From contig WQZK01000003.1 of NCBI GenBank assembly GCA_009780765.1, positions 1-35,635 on the forward strand: a stretch of 35,635 nucleotides of DNA, written 5' to 3'. Shown piece after piece: positions 15,006 through 23,422 of this stretch. The position numbers were made by a program, and so were the translations under genes. Numbering within the stretch: the first letter of the stretch is position 1; each line of letters begins with the position of its first letter. This DNA is from Defluviitaleaceae bacterium (lineage in GTDB: Bacteria > Bacillota > Clostridia > Lachnospirales > UBA5962). The notes below the pieces were generated by a model. The model saw only the letters and a list, made by a program, of their open reading frames with translations, did no database searches and was not told the origin of the DNA.

Positions 15006-15944
15006 TTATATAATTTTTCTATATGCATAATCTATTATTTTTGATATTTCTATGCAATCATTATGTGTGTGTATTTTGCTTTCTATTTCGCCATTTTTAA
15101 TACACTTTACTGCCTCTTGTATTTCAAATTCAAATCCATTTAATAAATGAGAAGTTACATATTCTTTACTAACACCTGATGACAGTTTTATGTTTAGTCT
15201 TGTCGCCTTGTGGAAATTTGGAATTTCAATTTTGCCCTTATCACCATATATAACAGCATAGTCTAAACCATCACATCGTGTTGCGAAACTAGCCTGAGCT
15301 ATGGCATTTTTATATAAAAGAGTTATCTCCCCTATTTCATCCACACCATATTCACCTACATAAAGAGTTGGATTAATCTCATCCGGAACGCCTAATAGCA
15401 TATGTATAAATGATAGTGGGTATATACCCATATCTAACAATGCCCCTCCACCAAGGGATTTATTAAAAAGACGATGAGTTATACCCGCTTCTACATTTAT
15501 ACAAAATTCAGCCTTAACACGCCTTACACAACCAATTAAATGAATTATTTCTTTTAAATGCAATATTGCAGGCAAAAACTTTGTCCACATTGCTTCCATA
15601 AAAAATACTTGTTTTCTGTTAGCAAGCTCAGCCATCGCATAGGTTTCATTAGCACACATACCAGCTGGCTTTTCGCATAATACAGCTTTGTTTTTATTAA
15701 GCATCATCATCACAATTTCATAGTGCATCGGATTTATTGTGCTCACATATACTGCATCTATCTCTTTATCATTTGCCAAGTCGTTATAATCTTTATAAAT
15801 AACTGGCACATTATGCTTTTGTGCAAATTTATCTGCATTAGTTTTAGAAGCAACAGCATAAACAATTGAATCTTGAACAAAATTTGCTGCACGAACAAAT
15901 TTTTCTGAAACAATTCCTGCACCGACAATTCCCCATTTAATCAT
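15006..15944 (-). CDS. Gfo/Idh/MocA-family NAD(P)-dependent oxidoreductase
   Basis: 312 residues from ATG 15944. A Rossmann GIVGAGIVSEKF (5-16) binds NAD(P), the EKP motif (91-93) follows and the C-terminal half is the usual alpha/beta substrate domain (GALLDMGIYPLSFIHMLLG). It resembles the dihydrodiol/sugar dehydrogenase branch. It would oxidise or reduce a hydroxyl/keto group of a small precursor, for example while making an unusual amino acid or acyl unit for the NRPS. The start is chosen because AAGGAGGAG lies just before ATG 15944; an open frame to 15998 overlaps the thioesterase gene without a site. The gene begins 10 bases after the thioesterase stop. Confidence 0.88.
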   Translation of the reverse strand: MIKWGIVGAGIVSEKFVRAANFVQDSIVYAVASKTNADKFAQKHNVPVIYKDYNDLANDKEIDAVYVSTINPMHYEIVMMMLNKNKAVLCEKPAGMCANETYAMAELANRKQVFFMEAMWTKFLPAILHLKEIIHLIGCVRRVKAEFCINVEAGITHRLFNKSLGGGALLDMGIYPLSFIHMLLGVPDEINPTLYVGEYGVDEIGEITLLYKNAIAQASFATRCDGLDYAVIYGDKGKIEIPNFHKATRLNIKLSSGVSKEYVTSHLLNGFEFEIQEAVKCIKNGEIESKIHTHNDCIEISKIIDYAYRKII

Positions 15945-15954
15945 AAGCTCCTCC

Positions 15955-16698
15955 TTATTGCCTGTTTTTAAAAGGCGGATAGGCGTTAGTATGAACATCC
16001 CTTACTTCATCTATAATTTGATTTATATTCTCCATTACTAATTCAATTTCATCAAAAATAAAAAAATGTCCACCTTCGTGTACCTTATAGCTAATATTAA
16101 AAAACAACTCTTCCCAATCATTTTTCAAGATATGTATACTTTCATCTTCTTTTCCATACATTACAACACATTTATAATTTAATTTTCCTCTGTTTATATA
16201 TTTATATTGATCCATAAGCAACAAATCAGATTCAATATAGCTTAAAAAAAAGTTAAACCAGTCGCTAGATTCTGTAATCTCTTCAGGAATCCCACCTAAT
16301 TTATTGATAAATTTAATACGATCTGGCTTTGAAAGTAGATGATATTCTTTTTTAATGTGTTTACTGTTTGGTGCATCTTGCCCCGAAAAAATAGCATGTT
16401 TTAGCCTATTATTACCCACGCTATTCATCTTGTGGCACACTTCATATGCTACAAGTGCACCCATACTATGCCCCCATATTATATAAGGGTCATCGCCTGC
16501 TTGTTTATTTATTTGTTTAACCACGTCTTGTACAACATGTTCAAAGCTTTCGTATTTTTGTTCGTTAGAACGCATACCTCTGCCTGCGTATTCAATAGGC
16601 ACAAGCTCTACATCATCATTTTTTAAATAAGGAATAAAACGGCTTGCGCTTAAAGCAAATCCGCCTGCGTACAGTATATAAAATAATTTAAGTTTCAT
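15955..16698 (-). CDS. Type II thioesterase
   Basis: 247 residues of alpha/beta hydrolase fold. Catalytic Ser78 in WGHSMGA, Asp185 in YGKEDESI and His211 in EGGHFFIF form the triad, and the opening YAGGFALSASRF and later AGRG match the stand-alone (type II, GrsT/SrfD-like) class. Such enzymes remove wrong or stalled acyl groups from T domains. Since no NRPS protein here carries its own thioesterase domain, it might also help release the product. Weak AGGAAAGG site before ATG 16698. Confidence 0.93.
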   Translation of the reverse strand: MKLKLFYILYAGGFALSASRFIPYLKNDDVELVPIEYAGRGMRSNEQKYESFEHVVQDVVKQINKQAGDDPYIIWGHSMGALVAYEVCHKMNSVGNNRLKHAIFSGQDAPNSKHIKKEYHLLSKPDRIKFINKLGGIPEEITESSDWFNFFLSYIESDLLLMDQYKYINRGKLNYKCVVMYGKEDESIHILKNDWEELFFNISYKVHEGGHFFIFDEIELVMENINQIIDEVRDVHTNAYPPFKNRQ

Positions 16699-16746
16699 AT
16701 TTTGCCTTTCCTATGTTTTAGAGTTAATGTTAATGCTCTCTAATAA

Positions 16747-17769
16747 CTAAAAACTAATAATCTTTTTCTGTTCAATAATGTTGCCTGAAAAATAGTTTGA
16801 CATAATTTCTTCTACTCTATATTTTTCTAATTCTTCAAGCTTACTAAAATTAATAGAGTTTATCAAATTCTCCTTGTTATATTTTCTTGAATAATAATAT
16901 TTTGCCAAAATATCTCTACTGTGCCTTAGGTTCTCTAAAGAATTGTCCAAATATTTAATCACACTATCCACTAAATTAAACCTTTGCTGAACAAATTTTT
17001 CTGCCCGTTTAAGCTCTATAGCAAAATTAAGTTTAAGTAAAATATTTTCTACATGCAAGCTAACAAGAGATTCTTGTGAGTAAATTTCTATCAAATATTT
17101 TTCAAGCTTTTTAATTGATGAAATGCTATTGTAAATAAAATCTGCCTTGTTTATATAGTTGTTTATATAAGTATCATAACAATAAAGCTCTGAAACTGCC
17201 TTGGTATTACCTTGCCAAATTTCATAAAAAGTATCTAAATTAAAATCTGAAAAATTGTTTTTATAGCCCTCGTAAGCTATACTAAGCTCATCAACAGCCA
17301 AGCTTCTTTTTTCATATGTTAATGTTTCAAATTTATCATGATCAATTATCTTATAATACTTCATACACGGAGAAACCCCATAAACCAGCAAAGCGTGTGG
17401 AAGGTGTCTTCTTTTATATGTATCGTTTCTATATGGAAGGTAGAAGGCATCAACCCAAATAATTGAGGGCACATTACTTTTTACAGCATTATTTATGCGA
17501 ACCACTATATTATTGGCTTGTACAACTTTATTAAATTGTAGACCAATATCATTAACAACAATATCTTCAGGTTTTTTAGTTTCTAAAATAGAAACTATAT
17601 TATAAAGGCTATTATCGCTATTTTTAATAGACACATCATAATAAAATAAATCATATGAAAACAGTGGGTTTATGGAGCGTTTATAAAACTTGATAATAGA
17701 AAATAAAGAATTATACAAACAGTTTTTGTAGTACAACTCGTTAAATGGCTTAATGCTTTCTAAGTTCAT
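16747..17769 (-). CDS. BtrH-like cysteine acyltransferase/peptidase-fold protein
   Basis: 340 residues. The N-terminal half matches the BtrH N-terminal domain group: an early cysteine (Cys17 in YKNCLYNSLF), a later RRHLPHALLVYG with His122/His125 and an Asp in KIIDHD (Asp143), giving a Cys-His-Asp arrangement. The second half (about 190-340) is helical with coiled-coil-like character. BtrH of butirosin biosynthesis moves an acyl group from an acyl carrier protein to an amine. The gene overlaps the end of the A-T protein by 4 bases (ATGA), so it is translated with the last NRPS module. I infer that it takes the finished chain from that T domain and transfers it to an amine acceptor. Sequence identity to BtrH is not established; the assignment is by motif. 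Confidence 0.62.
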   Translation of the reverse strand: MNLESIKPFNELYYKNCLYNSLFSIIKFYKRSINPLFSYDLFYYDVSIKNSDNSLYNIVSILETKKPEDIVVNDIGLQFNKVVQANNIVVRINNAVKSNVPSIIWVDAFYLPYRNDTYKRRHLPHALLVYGVSPCMKYYKIIDHDKFETLTYEKRSLAVDELSIAYEGYKNNFSDFNLDTFYEIWQGNTKAVSELYCYDTYINNYINKADFIYNSISSIKKLEKYLIEIYSQESLVSLHVENILLKLNFAIELKRAEKFVQQRFNLVDSVIKYLDNSLENLRHSRDILAKYYYSRKYNKENLINSINFSKLEELEKYRVEEIMSNYFSGNIIEQKKIISF

Positions 17770-19514
17770 TCGCTATATTCACCACTTTCTATAAAATTAC
17801 TAAGCATACTAATTGTTTGATTTACAAACAACTTATCTGCCGAAATTTCGATATTTCTTAAAGATAGCTCGTATTGCATTTTAAGCATTAACATTGAATG
17901 GCCTCCTAGCCTAAAAAAATTATCATTAAGGCCAATATCACTTCGCTCTAGTAGCCTTTCCCAAATTTCAGTTAGCATCTTCTCTGTTTCCGTCGATTGC
18001 TTACTAACTTCTAATACATCAGGAAGAGGCAGCTTTTTTATATCTATTTTATAGTTTATTGTTAGCGGAATCATATCAATTTTCACAAAATGCTCGGGAA
18101 TCATATACCATGGTAAAGCTCTCCCAATGTGTTTAGCAATATTCACATCGTCTACTTCGCACTTAGACACAACATATGAAATAATCACATCATGTTTTTC
18201 GTTATAAACCATAACCACATCGTCAATGCCTTCAATTTCTTTTATTTTATCCGCAATTGTTGAAAGATTGATACGGTAGCCCCTATACTTTATTTCATTA
18301 TCCTTTCTTCCTTTAAATACTATATTACCATCGTTGTTAATAAACCCAAAGTCTCCAGTTTTATAAAGTAAATCATTAATATTTGAAGAAACATATACAA
18401 AACATTCTTTATCAAGCTTGCCCGCACTTAAATATCCATGTGTCTTGTATTCTGTTTTTATATATATTTCGCCAACTTGGCCTATTTCACACTTTGTCAT
18501 ATTTTCATCAAGAATATATATTTCAGTATCATTTATAGGCTTTCCAATAGGGATTTCATAATTATCTACATCACTTTTGTTAATTGGATGGTATATCTTT
18601 GCTAAAGTTGTTTCTGTCGGACCATATAAATTTATCAGCGAAATTTTTTCGCCAAATTGTTCATACCAAGGATGCAATGCTGATGCATGAACCTTTTCTC
18701 CTGCTAATAATATATATTTTAAATTAGGATAATCAGTAAAACTACTATTTGGTGGAGCAAAATATTTGAAAAAGCTTGGGGTACAATGTATCACATTAAC
18801 TTTATTATTATTTATCCAGCTAACAATATCGCTATTACTTTGCACACTTTTATCAGGAATGCATACCGTTCCGCCAGATAAAAGTGGCAAAAATATATCT
18901 CTTAAAAATGGGTCGTGGCTTTGAGATGTAAATTGTGCCGTTCTTATATTGTCTTTTAAACTAAGTACACCTTTTTCCCAATTTATAAAATGAGTAAGGC
19001 CTTCGTTTTTACCTAATATCGCTTTTTGAATTCCGGTGGTGCCGGATGTAAAATAAACATATATTGGGTCCTTAGCATTATAGCTTGGTAAGTATGTATC
19101 TAATTTAGGTTCACCCATAAGCAATTTATCAATTTGCTTTAACTGAACATGATTTTGTGTTAGTGCCAAAATATCTTGTGCTCGATTGGAAGTACCAGCA
19201 TCATGCAAAATAAATTTTATATCTGCTTGTTCAATCATATTTGCTATGTATTGTTCTGGATATTTATCATCAATCATACAAAATACTTGCCCTGCCAACA
19301 ATATAGAAATCGCTGATATAATATAGTCACATCTATCACTTAATAAAACACCAATAACATCCTTTTGCCCTTCATTAATAAACGATTGTGCAATTTTAAT
19401 AGAGCGATTTTTAAGCTCATTATATGTTATTTGATTTTCACCATAACTTATCGCACACTTATCACAAAACTCTGAACTATTAAATATATTAAGTATTTCT
19501 TTTTGCATTATCAT
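17766..19514 (-). CDS. NRPS protein 4: adenylation-carrier (A-T), Lys2-type A domain
   Basis: 582 residues. The A domain (1-495) has A3 YFTSGTTGIQKA (154-165), A5 NLYGPTETT (295-303), A7 LLYKTGD, A8 RKDNEIKYRGYRI and A10 NYKID with the catalytic Lys489. The T domain has DNFFRLGGHSM with Ser540. The substrate-pocket region reads SHDPFLRDIF (199-208), like the HDPIQRDMF of alpha-aminoadipate reductase Lys2, and my pocket code is D-P-R-H-L-A-L-L-A-K. Substrate is unknown; activation of an acid other than the usual alpha-carboxyl is possible. No C domain precedes it: the one before is at the end of the previous protein. Start ATG 19514 has GGAGGG upstream and overlaps that gene by 26 bases. It is the last module. 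Confidence 0.93.
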   Translation of the reverse strand: MIMQKEILNIFNSSEFCDKCAISYGENQITYNELKNRSIKIAQSFINEGQKDVIGVLLSDRCDYIISAISILLAGQVFCMIDDKYPEQYIANMIEQADIKFILHDAGTSNRAQDILALTQNHVQLKQIDKLLMGEPKLDTYLPSYNAKDPIYVYFTSGTTGIQKAILGKNEGLTHFINWEKGVLSLKDNIRTAQFTSQSHDPFLRDIFLPLLSGGTVCIPDKSVQSNSDIVSWINNNKVNVIHCTPSFFKYFAPPNSSFTDYPNLKYILLAGEKVHASALHPWYEQFGEKISLINLYGPTETTLAKIYHPINKSDVDNYEIPIGKPINDTEIYILDENMTKCEIGQVGEIYIKTEYKTHGYLSAGKLDKECFVYVSSNINDLLYKTGDFGFINNDGNIVFKGRKDNEIKYRGYRINLSTIADKIKEIEGIDDVVMVYNEKHDVIISYVVSKCEVDDVNIAKHIGRALPWYMIPEHFVKIDMIPLTINYKIDIKKLPLPDVLEVSKQSTETEKMLTEIWERLLERSDIGLNDNFFRLGGHSMLMLKMQYELSLRNIEISADKLFVNQTISMLSNFIESGEYSE

Positions 19515-22500
19515 TTATAGCCCTCCATATGCTTTCATCATCTACACCATTAAATATTTCCATATAATCTGACAATATTTTTTGTATAGTTTCATTTTTA
19601 AATATTTTTTTATTATAATAAATTTGTACAAGGACACGATTGCCATAATTACTTACCTGCATATGTAAATCACTTACTGTTTCATGTACTTGCCTCGACC
19701 TTTGATAAAATTCGATTTCTTGCCCTAAATGTTCGTTGAGTGAAGGGTATTCCACTATATTAAAAGAAACGTCAAACACAGGGTTTCTCTTAGAATTTCT
19801 TGAAATATTTAAGCTGCTTATAACATCTAAATATGAAAACTGCATATTTTTCATAGAAAGTATAATTGCATCTCTAGCTGCTCGCCTTATTTGATTTAAT
19901 GTATCTAATCCCTCAAGCTCTACAAGTACGGGAACAACATTAAAGAAAACACCCATAACGTCTTCGAGCTCTTCTGAAAACCTGTCTGCCATTAGCGTGC
20001 CAACAATAATATTATTATTATGTGTTGCCTTATAAAGTGTAGTGATATAGCAAGAAAACATATAAATAAACAAACTAGATTTTTCTTCTTTTAATAAATC
20101 TGGTAAGTTTTTTATTTGTTTTATATCAACCCATTCACAAACAGAGCCACCTTCAAAAGACCTGTAATCTGGGTAGTCGTAATCTATAGGGAGAGATAAG
20201 GGTTCAATTTTATCTTTTAACCTATTTAGCCAAAATTGCTTCATTTCCTCATAAGATTGGCTATTTATAAACCTATGCTGATGTATACTATAGGTTTGAT
20301 AATTCGATTTAAGCATTGAAAGAGCGTTCCCTTTATACAAAATCATAAAATCGCGAATTAATATATTTATTGACATCGCATCTACAATAATATGATGAAG
20401 GTTTATAATTATTAAATAGCGTTCATTCGAGAATATATAAATATTTATTCTTAACAAAGGTGCTTCAGATAATAGAAAAGGTGTGTTGATTTTTTGTATA
20501 GTTTCTTCAAGTTCTATATCATCATACATTGACGCGTTTTTGTAATCATAAATATTAATGCAGTTATTTACGTTAGCATCTTCTCTTTGAAATAGCCTAT
20601 CACCCACATTATAAAATGATGTACGCAAAATGCCATGCCTTTCAATTAACTTGCGAAAAACCTCTGCTGCATGTTGGGGATTAAAGTTTCCGTGTATTTC
20701 ATAAATTTCGGTAATATTGTTCTGTGTTGACTTGCCTTGCATAATTTCAGAAACATATATTCTTTGTTGCTGAAACGACTGTGGTACTAACTTTTCCTCT
20801 TCGTCGTTTACATAAATTACAGCAAAATCCTCTTTATTGCCTCTACAAACTGCAGAAGCAATTTCTTTTATAGTAGAGGCTTCATATAAATCAGCAAGTT
20901 TCAGCACTGTATTATATCTTCGATTAATATTATTTAATAGCTTTATTGCCGACAGAGAATTTCCCCCAATACTAAAAAAGCTCACATTTTTTCCAATTCG
21001 GCTTATGTTTAGAATTTCTTTAAATATTTCTTGTATTTCTTTCTCTTCTTTAGATAAGTTAATATCATCTTCTTCAAATGCATCTACAGGGTCTGGCAAT
21101 AGCTCCTCACTTATTTTTCCATTACTGGATAAAGGAAAATCGCTCATATGAATAAAAGTTGATGGAATCATGTAACTTGGTAATCGCTTTTGTAGATATT
21201 CTTTAATATCATTATGCACTTCACTTTTTGTAGTTGTATAATACGCTACTAAATAAGGATTTTCAAAATTTTGTATCAGCCGAACAATCGCCTGCTTTAT
21301 TCCTTGTTTTTCTAGCAATACACTCTCAATTTCGCTTAGTTCAATACGGTAGCCACGCAATTTAATACATGTGTCTATCCTATCTAAAAATAGCAATGTT
21401 CCATCTTCTTGCCATAAAACAACATCACCTGTTTTATAAATAATATCATTTGGCAATATTGGATTTTCTATAAAATTTTTAAAATTCTGCTCTTGATTAT
21501 TAATATAGCCACAACTAACGCCTGCGCCCCCGATATATAACTCGCCTGGTATACCTATAAACTGTAGATTTAAATTATCGTTCAAAACATATAAATTTAC
21601 GTTTGGATATGGTCTACCTATAGGTATCCCTTCTGTTTTTATAGCCTCCAAATCCAAAACTGAAAAGCTAGATGCATAAACCGTACATTCTGTAGGACCA
21701 TATGAGTTTGTTAACTTTGGAGCAGGGCTTATATTTTCCAAAAATTTATGTACAACGGCTTTCTTCAAGTTTTCACCTGCCAAAATAATTTCATTAAAGA
21801 AATATTTATAATTTGTAAATGCAGGAGAATCAACAAAATTTTGAAAAAGTGCAGGCGTAAAGTCTGTTAAATTAATTTTGTTATTTTCAAAGAAATACGC
21901 CATTTTATCATAATCTGCCTTTGTATCATCTGATAATAAAAATAATGTATGACCATATAATAAACAAGGGAAAATTTGCAGTACCGAAACATCAAAAAAG
22001 ACAGGTGCAACAACAGCAATATTTATTCTCTCAGTTTCATGATACTCTTTAAAATGCACCTCACTATACCCACATATCATACTTACAAGATTTCTGTGGC
22101 TTACTTGCACACCTTTAGGTATACCGGAACTACCTGAGGTGAATATTATATACGCTATATCATCAGGCGAAACTTTGCAAATTAATTCATTGATATCTAT
22201 TGTCTGCGACGAGTCTTTTACTGCACATATATAAACTAGCGGCACCACATATTCTTTATTTATAAGATAAAGTTTTTTTTGTGTTAGTATATATTTTGCA
22301 TTGCTATAAGAAATAATATTGTTAACCCACTGTACAGGATTTTCATAACTAACAGGTATGTATGTGGCACCACGCAATATAACAGCAAAAATGGTTGCAA
22401 TCATGTCTATAGATTTCTCCATAGAAATAATAACCTTATCGCCTTTATTTACTCCTATTTTTTTTAAATAACCAAGAATTTGCACAACCCTATTATTAAA

Positions 22501-23322
22501 TTGCATGTAAGTAATTGCAGAATTATCATCTTTTAATGCTATGTATGTGGCCGATTTTTCAACTTGATCTAAATATTTTTCTGCTATTGTTAGTAAACTC
22601 TCTTCTAAATTCATCTTATTAGATCCAAATTTAAAGAGCATTTGCTTATATTCTTTAGACATATAATCAAATTTTAAGAATGTTTCATCTGTTTTTTCTA
22701 ACATAAATGAAAACACATTTTCTAACCCATGCTTAAGCTGATTTATTTCTGTATCAGAAAAATAATTACAATCATAATAACAATGATATACAAAATCTGT
22801 ACTATCCAATATAAAACGAAAACATGTGTTTTCTGTTTCAATTTGGTCAAAATTTGAACAAAAAACATACTTATATATACTTTCAAGAAATTTTGTACCA
22901 TTTTCCATATTTTTAACAAGGGTTGGCACATATGCAGTGCCATAATTTAAAATCTCTTTATATTTACCTTTTATAGCGTTCATCGCTGTACGCGGTGTTA
23001 ATGATCTATCGAAATTAATAATTAATGGCAAAAGATATTTTTTTGCTTCATCATTTACCATAACTACACTATTTTCTTCATTGTATTCAGAATACAATGA
23101 TATATAGGCAGTAAACCCTGTTAGTGCAAATATATATTTTGCCATATCTATATCTTTTGTTAAGATTTTAGCCTTTTTTTGCATATTACTATTTAATGAT
23201 ATTGAAAATTTATCCCATTTTGTATATAGCTCATTACGTTTAATTTTCACATTGTACGGTAATTTTTGTAACTGATGATTCCAATAACTTAGCTTTGCTT
23301 TCTCTATTAAACTATTTTCCAT
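19489..23322 (-). CDS. NRPS protein 3: condensation remnant-A-T-C
   Basis: 1277 residues. Residues 1-235 are the C-terminal half of a condensation domain (YWNHQLQKLPYN onward) without the HHxxxDG half. The A domain (240-745) has A3 IFTSGSSGIPKG (393-404), A5 NSYGPTECT (539-547), A7 YKTGD, A8 RIDTCIKLRGYRIEL and A10 Lys736. The pocket code by hand is D-V-L-D-I-A-S-V-Y-K, not a code I can assign; the acidic residue at pocket position 278 hints at a basic substrate. T domain: SFFSIGGNSLS with Ser789. Final C domain (845-1277): LCL-like start and HHIIVDA (976-982; Ala replaces the usual Gly). It joins residue 3 to residue 4 on the next protein. ATG 23322 has an AGGGGG site; 100 non-coding bases precede it. 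Confidence 0.93.
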   Translation of the reverse strand: MENSLIEKAKLSYWNHQLQKLPYNVKIKRNELYTKWDKFSISLNSNMQKKAKILTKDIDMAKYIFALTGFTAYISLYSEYNEENSVVMVNDEAKKYLLPLIINFDRSLTPRTAMNAIKGKYKEILNYGTAYVPTLVKNMENGTKFLESIYKYVFCSNFDQIETENTCFRFILDSTDFVYHCYYDCNYFSDTEINQLKHGLENVFSFMLEKTDETFLKFDYMSKEYKQMLFKFGSNKMNLEESLLTIAEKYLDQVEKSATYIALKDDNSAITYMQFNNRVVQILGYLKKIGVNKGDKVIISMEKSIDMIATIFAVILRGATYIPVSYENPVQWVNNIISYSNAKYILTQKKLYLINKEYVVPLVYICAVKDSSQTIDINELICKVSPDDIAYIIFTSGSSGIPKGVQVSHRNLVSMICGYSEVHFKEYHETERINIAVVAPVFFDVSVLQIFPCLLYGHTLFLLSDDTKADYDKMAYFFENNKINLTDFTPALFQNFVDSPAFTNYKYFFNEIILAGENLKKAVVHKFLENISPAPKLTNSYGPTECTVYASSFSVLDLEAIKTEGIPIGRPYPNVNLYVLNDNLNLQFIGIPGELYIGGAGVSCGYINNQEQNFKNFIENPILPNDIIYKTGDVVLWQEDGTLLFLDRIDTCIKLRGYRIELSEIESVLLEKQGIKQAIVRLIQNFENPYLVAYYTTTKSEVHNDIKEYLQKRLPSYMIPSTFIHMSDFPLSSNGKISEELLPDPVDAFEEDDINLSKEEKEIQEIFKEILNISRIGKNVSFFSIGGNSLSAIKLLNNINRRYNTVLKLADLYEASTIKEIASAVCRGNKEDFAVIYVNDEEEKLVPQSFQQQRIYVSEIMQGKSTQNNITEIYEIHGNFNPQHAAEVFRKLIERHGILRTSFYNVGDRLFQREDANVNNCINIYDYKNASMYDDIELEETIQKINTPFLLSEAPLLRINIYIFSNERYLIIINLHHIIVDAMSINILIRDFMILYKGNALSMLKSNYQTYSIHQHRFINSQSYEEMKQFWLNRLKDKIEPLSLPIDYDYPDYRSFEGGSVCEWVDIKQIKNLPDLLKEEKSSLFIYMFSCYITTLYKATHNNNIIVGTLMADRFSEELEDVMGVFFNVVPVLVELEGLDTLNQIRRAARDAIILSMKNMQFSYLDVISSLNISRNSKRNPVFDVSFNIVEYPSLNEHLGQEIEFYQRSRQVHETVSDLHMQVSNYGNRVLVQIYYNKKIFKNETIQKILSDYMEIFNGVDDESIWRAINDNAKRNT

Positions 23323-23422
23323 CTCTGCCCCCTAGTTGTATCAAAATTTAAAAAGCACAGCAAACTACTACTTTCAAAACCAGTGATTTAAACTTTCATC
23401 TGTTGCACTTCTCATCCGTCAG

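Noticed and set aside
15945..15998. Longer N-terminus for the Gfo/Idh/MocA oxidoreductase
   Set aside because: It overlaps the thioesterase gene end; the Rossmann fold begins right at ATG 15944 behind AAGGAGGAG.
23323..23422. Internal promoter before NRPS protein 3 (TTGCTG, 17 bases, TACAAC)
   Set aside because: The -10 box would sit about 7 bases before the ribosome binding site, leaving no room for a leader; a poor match in AT-rich DNA.
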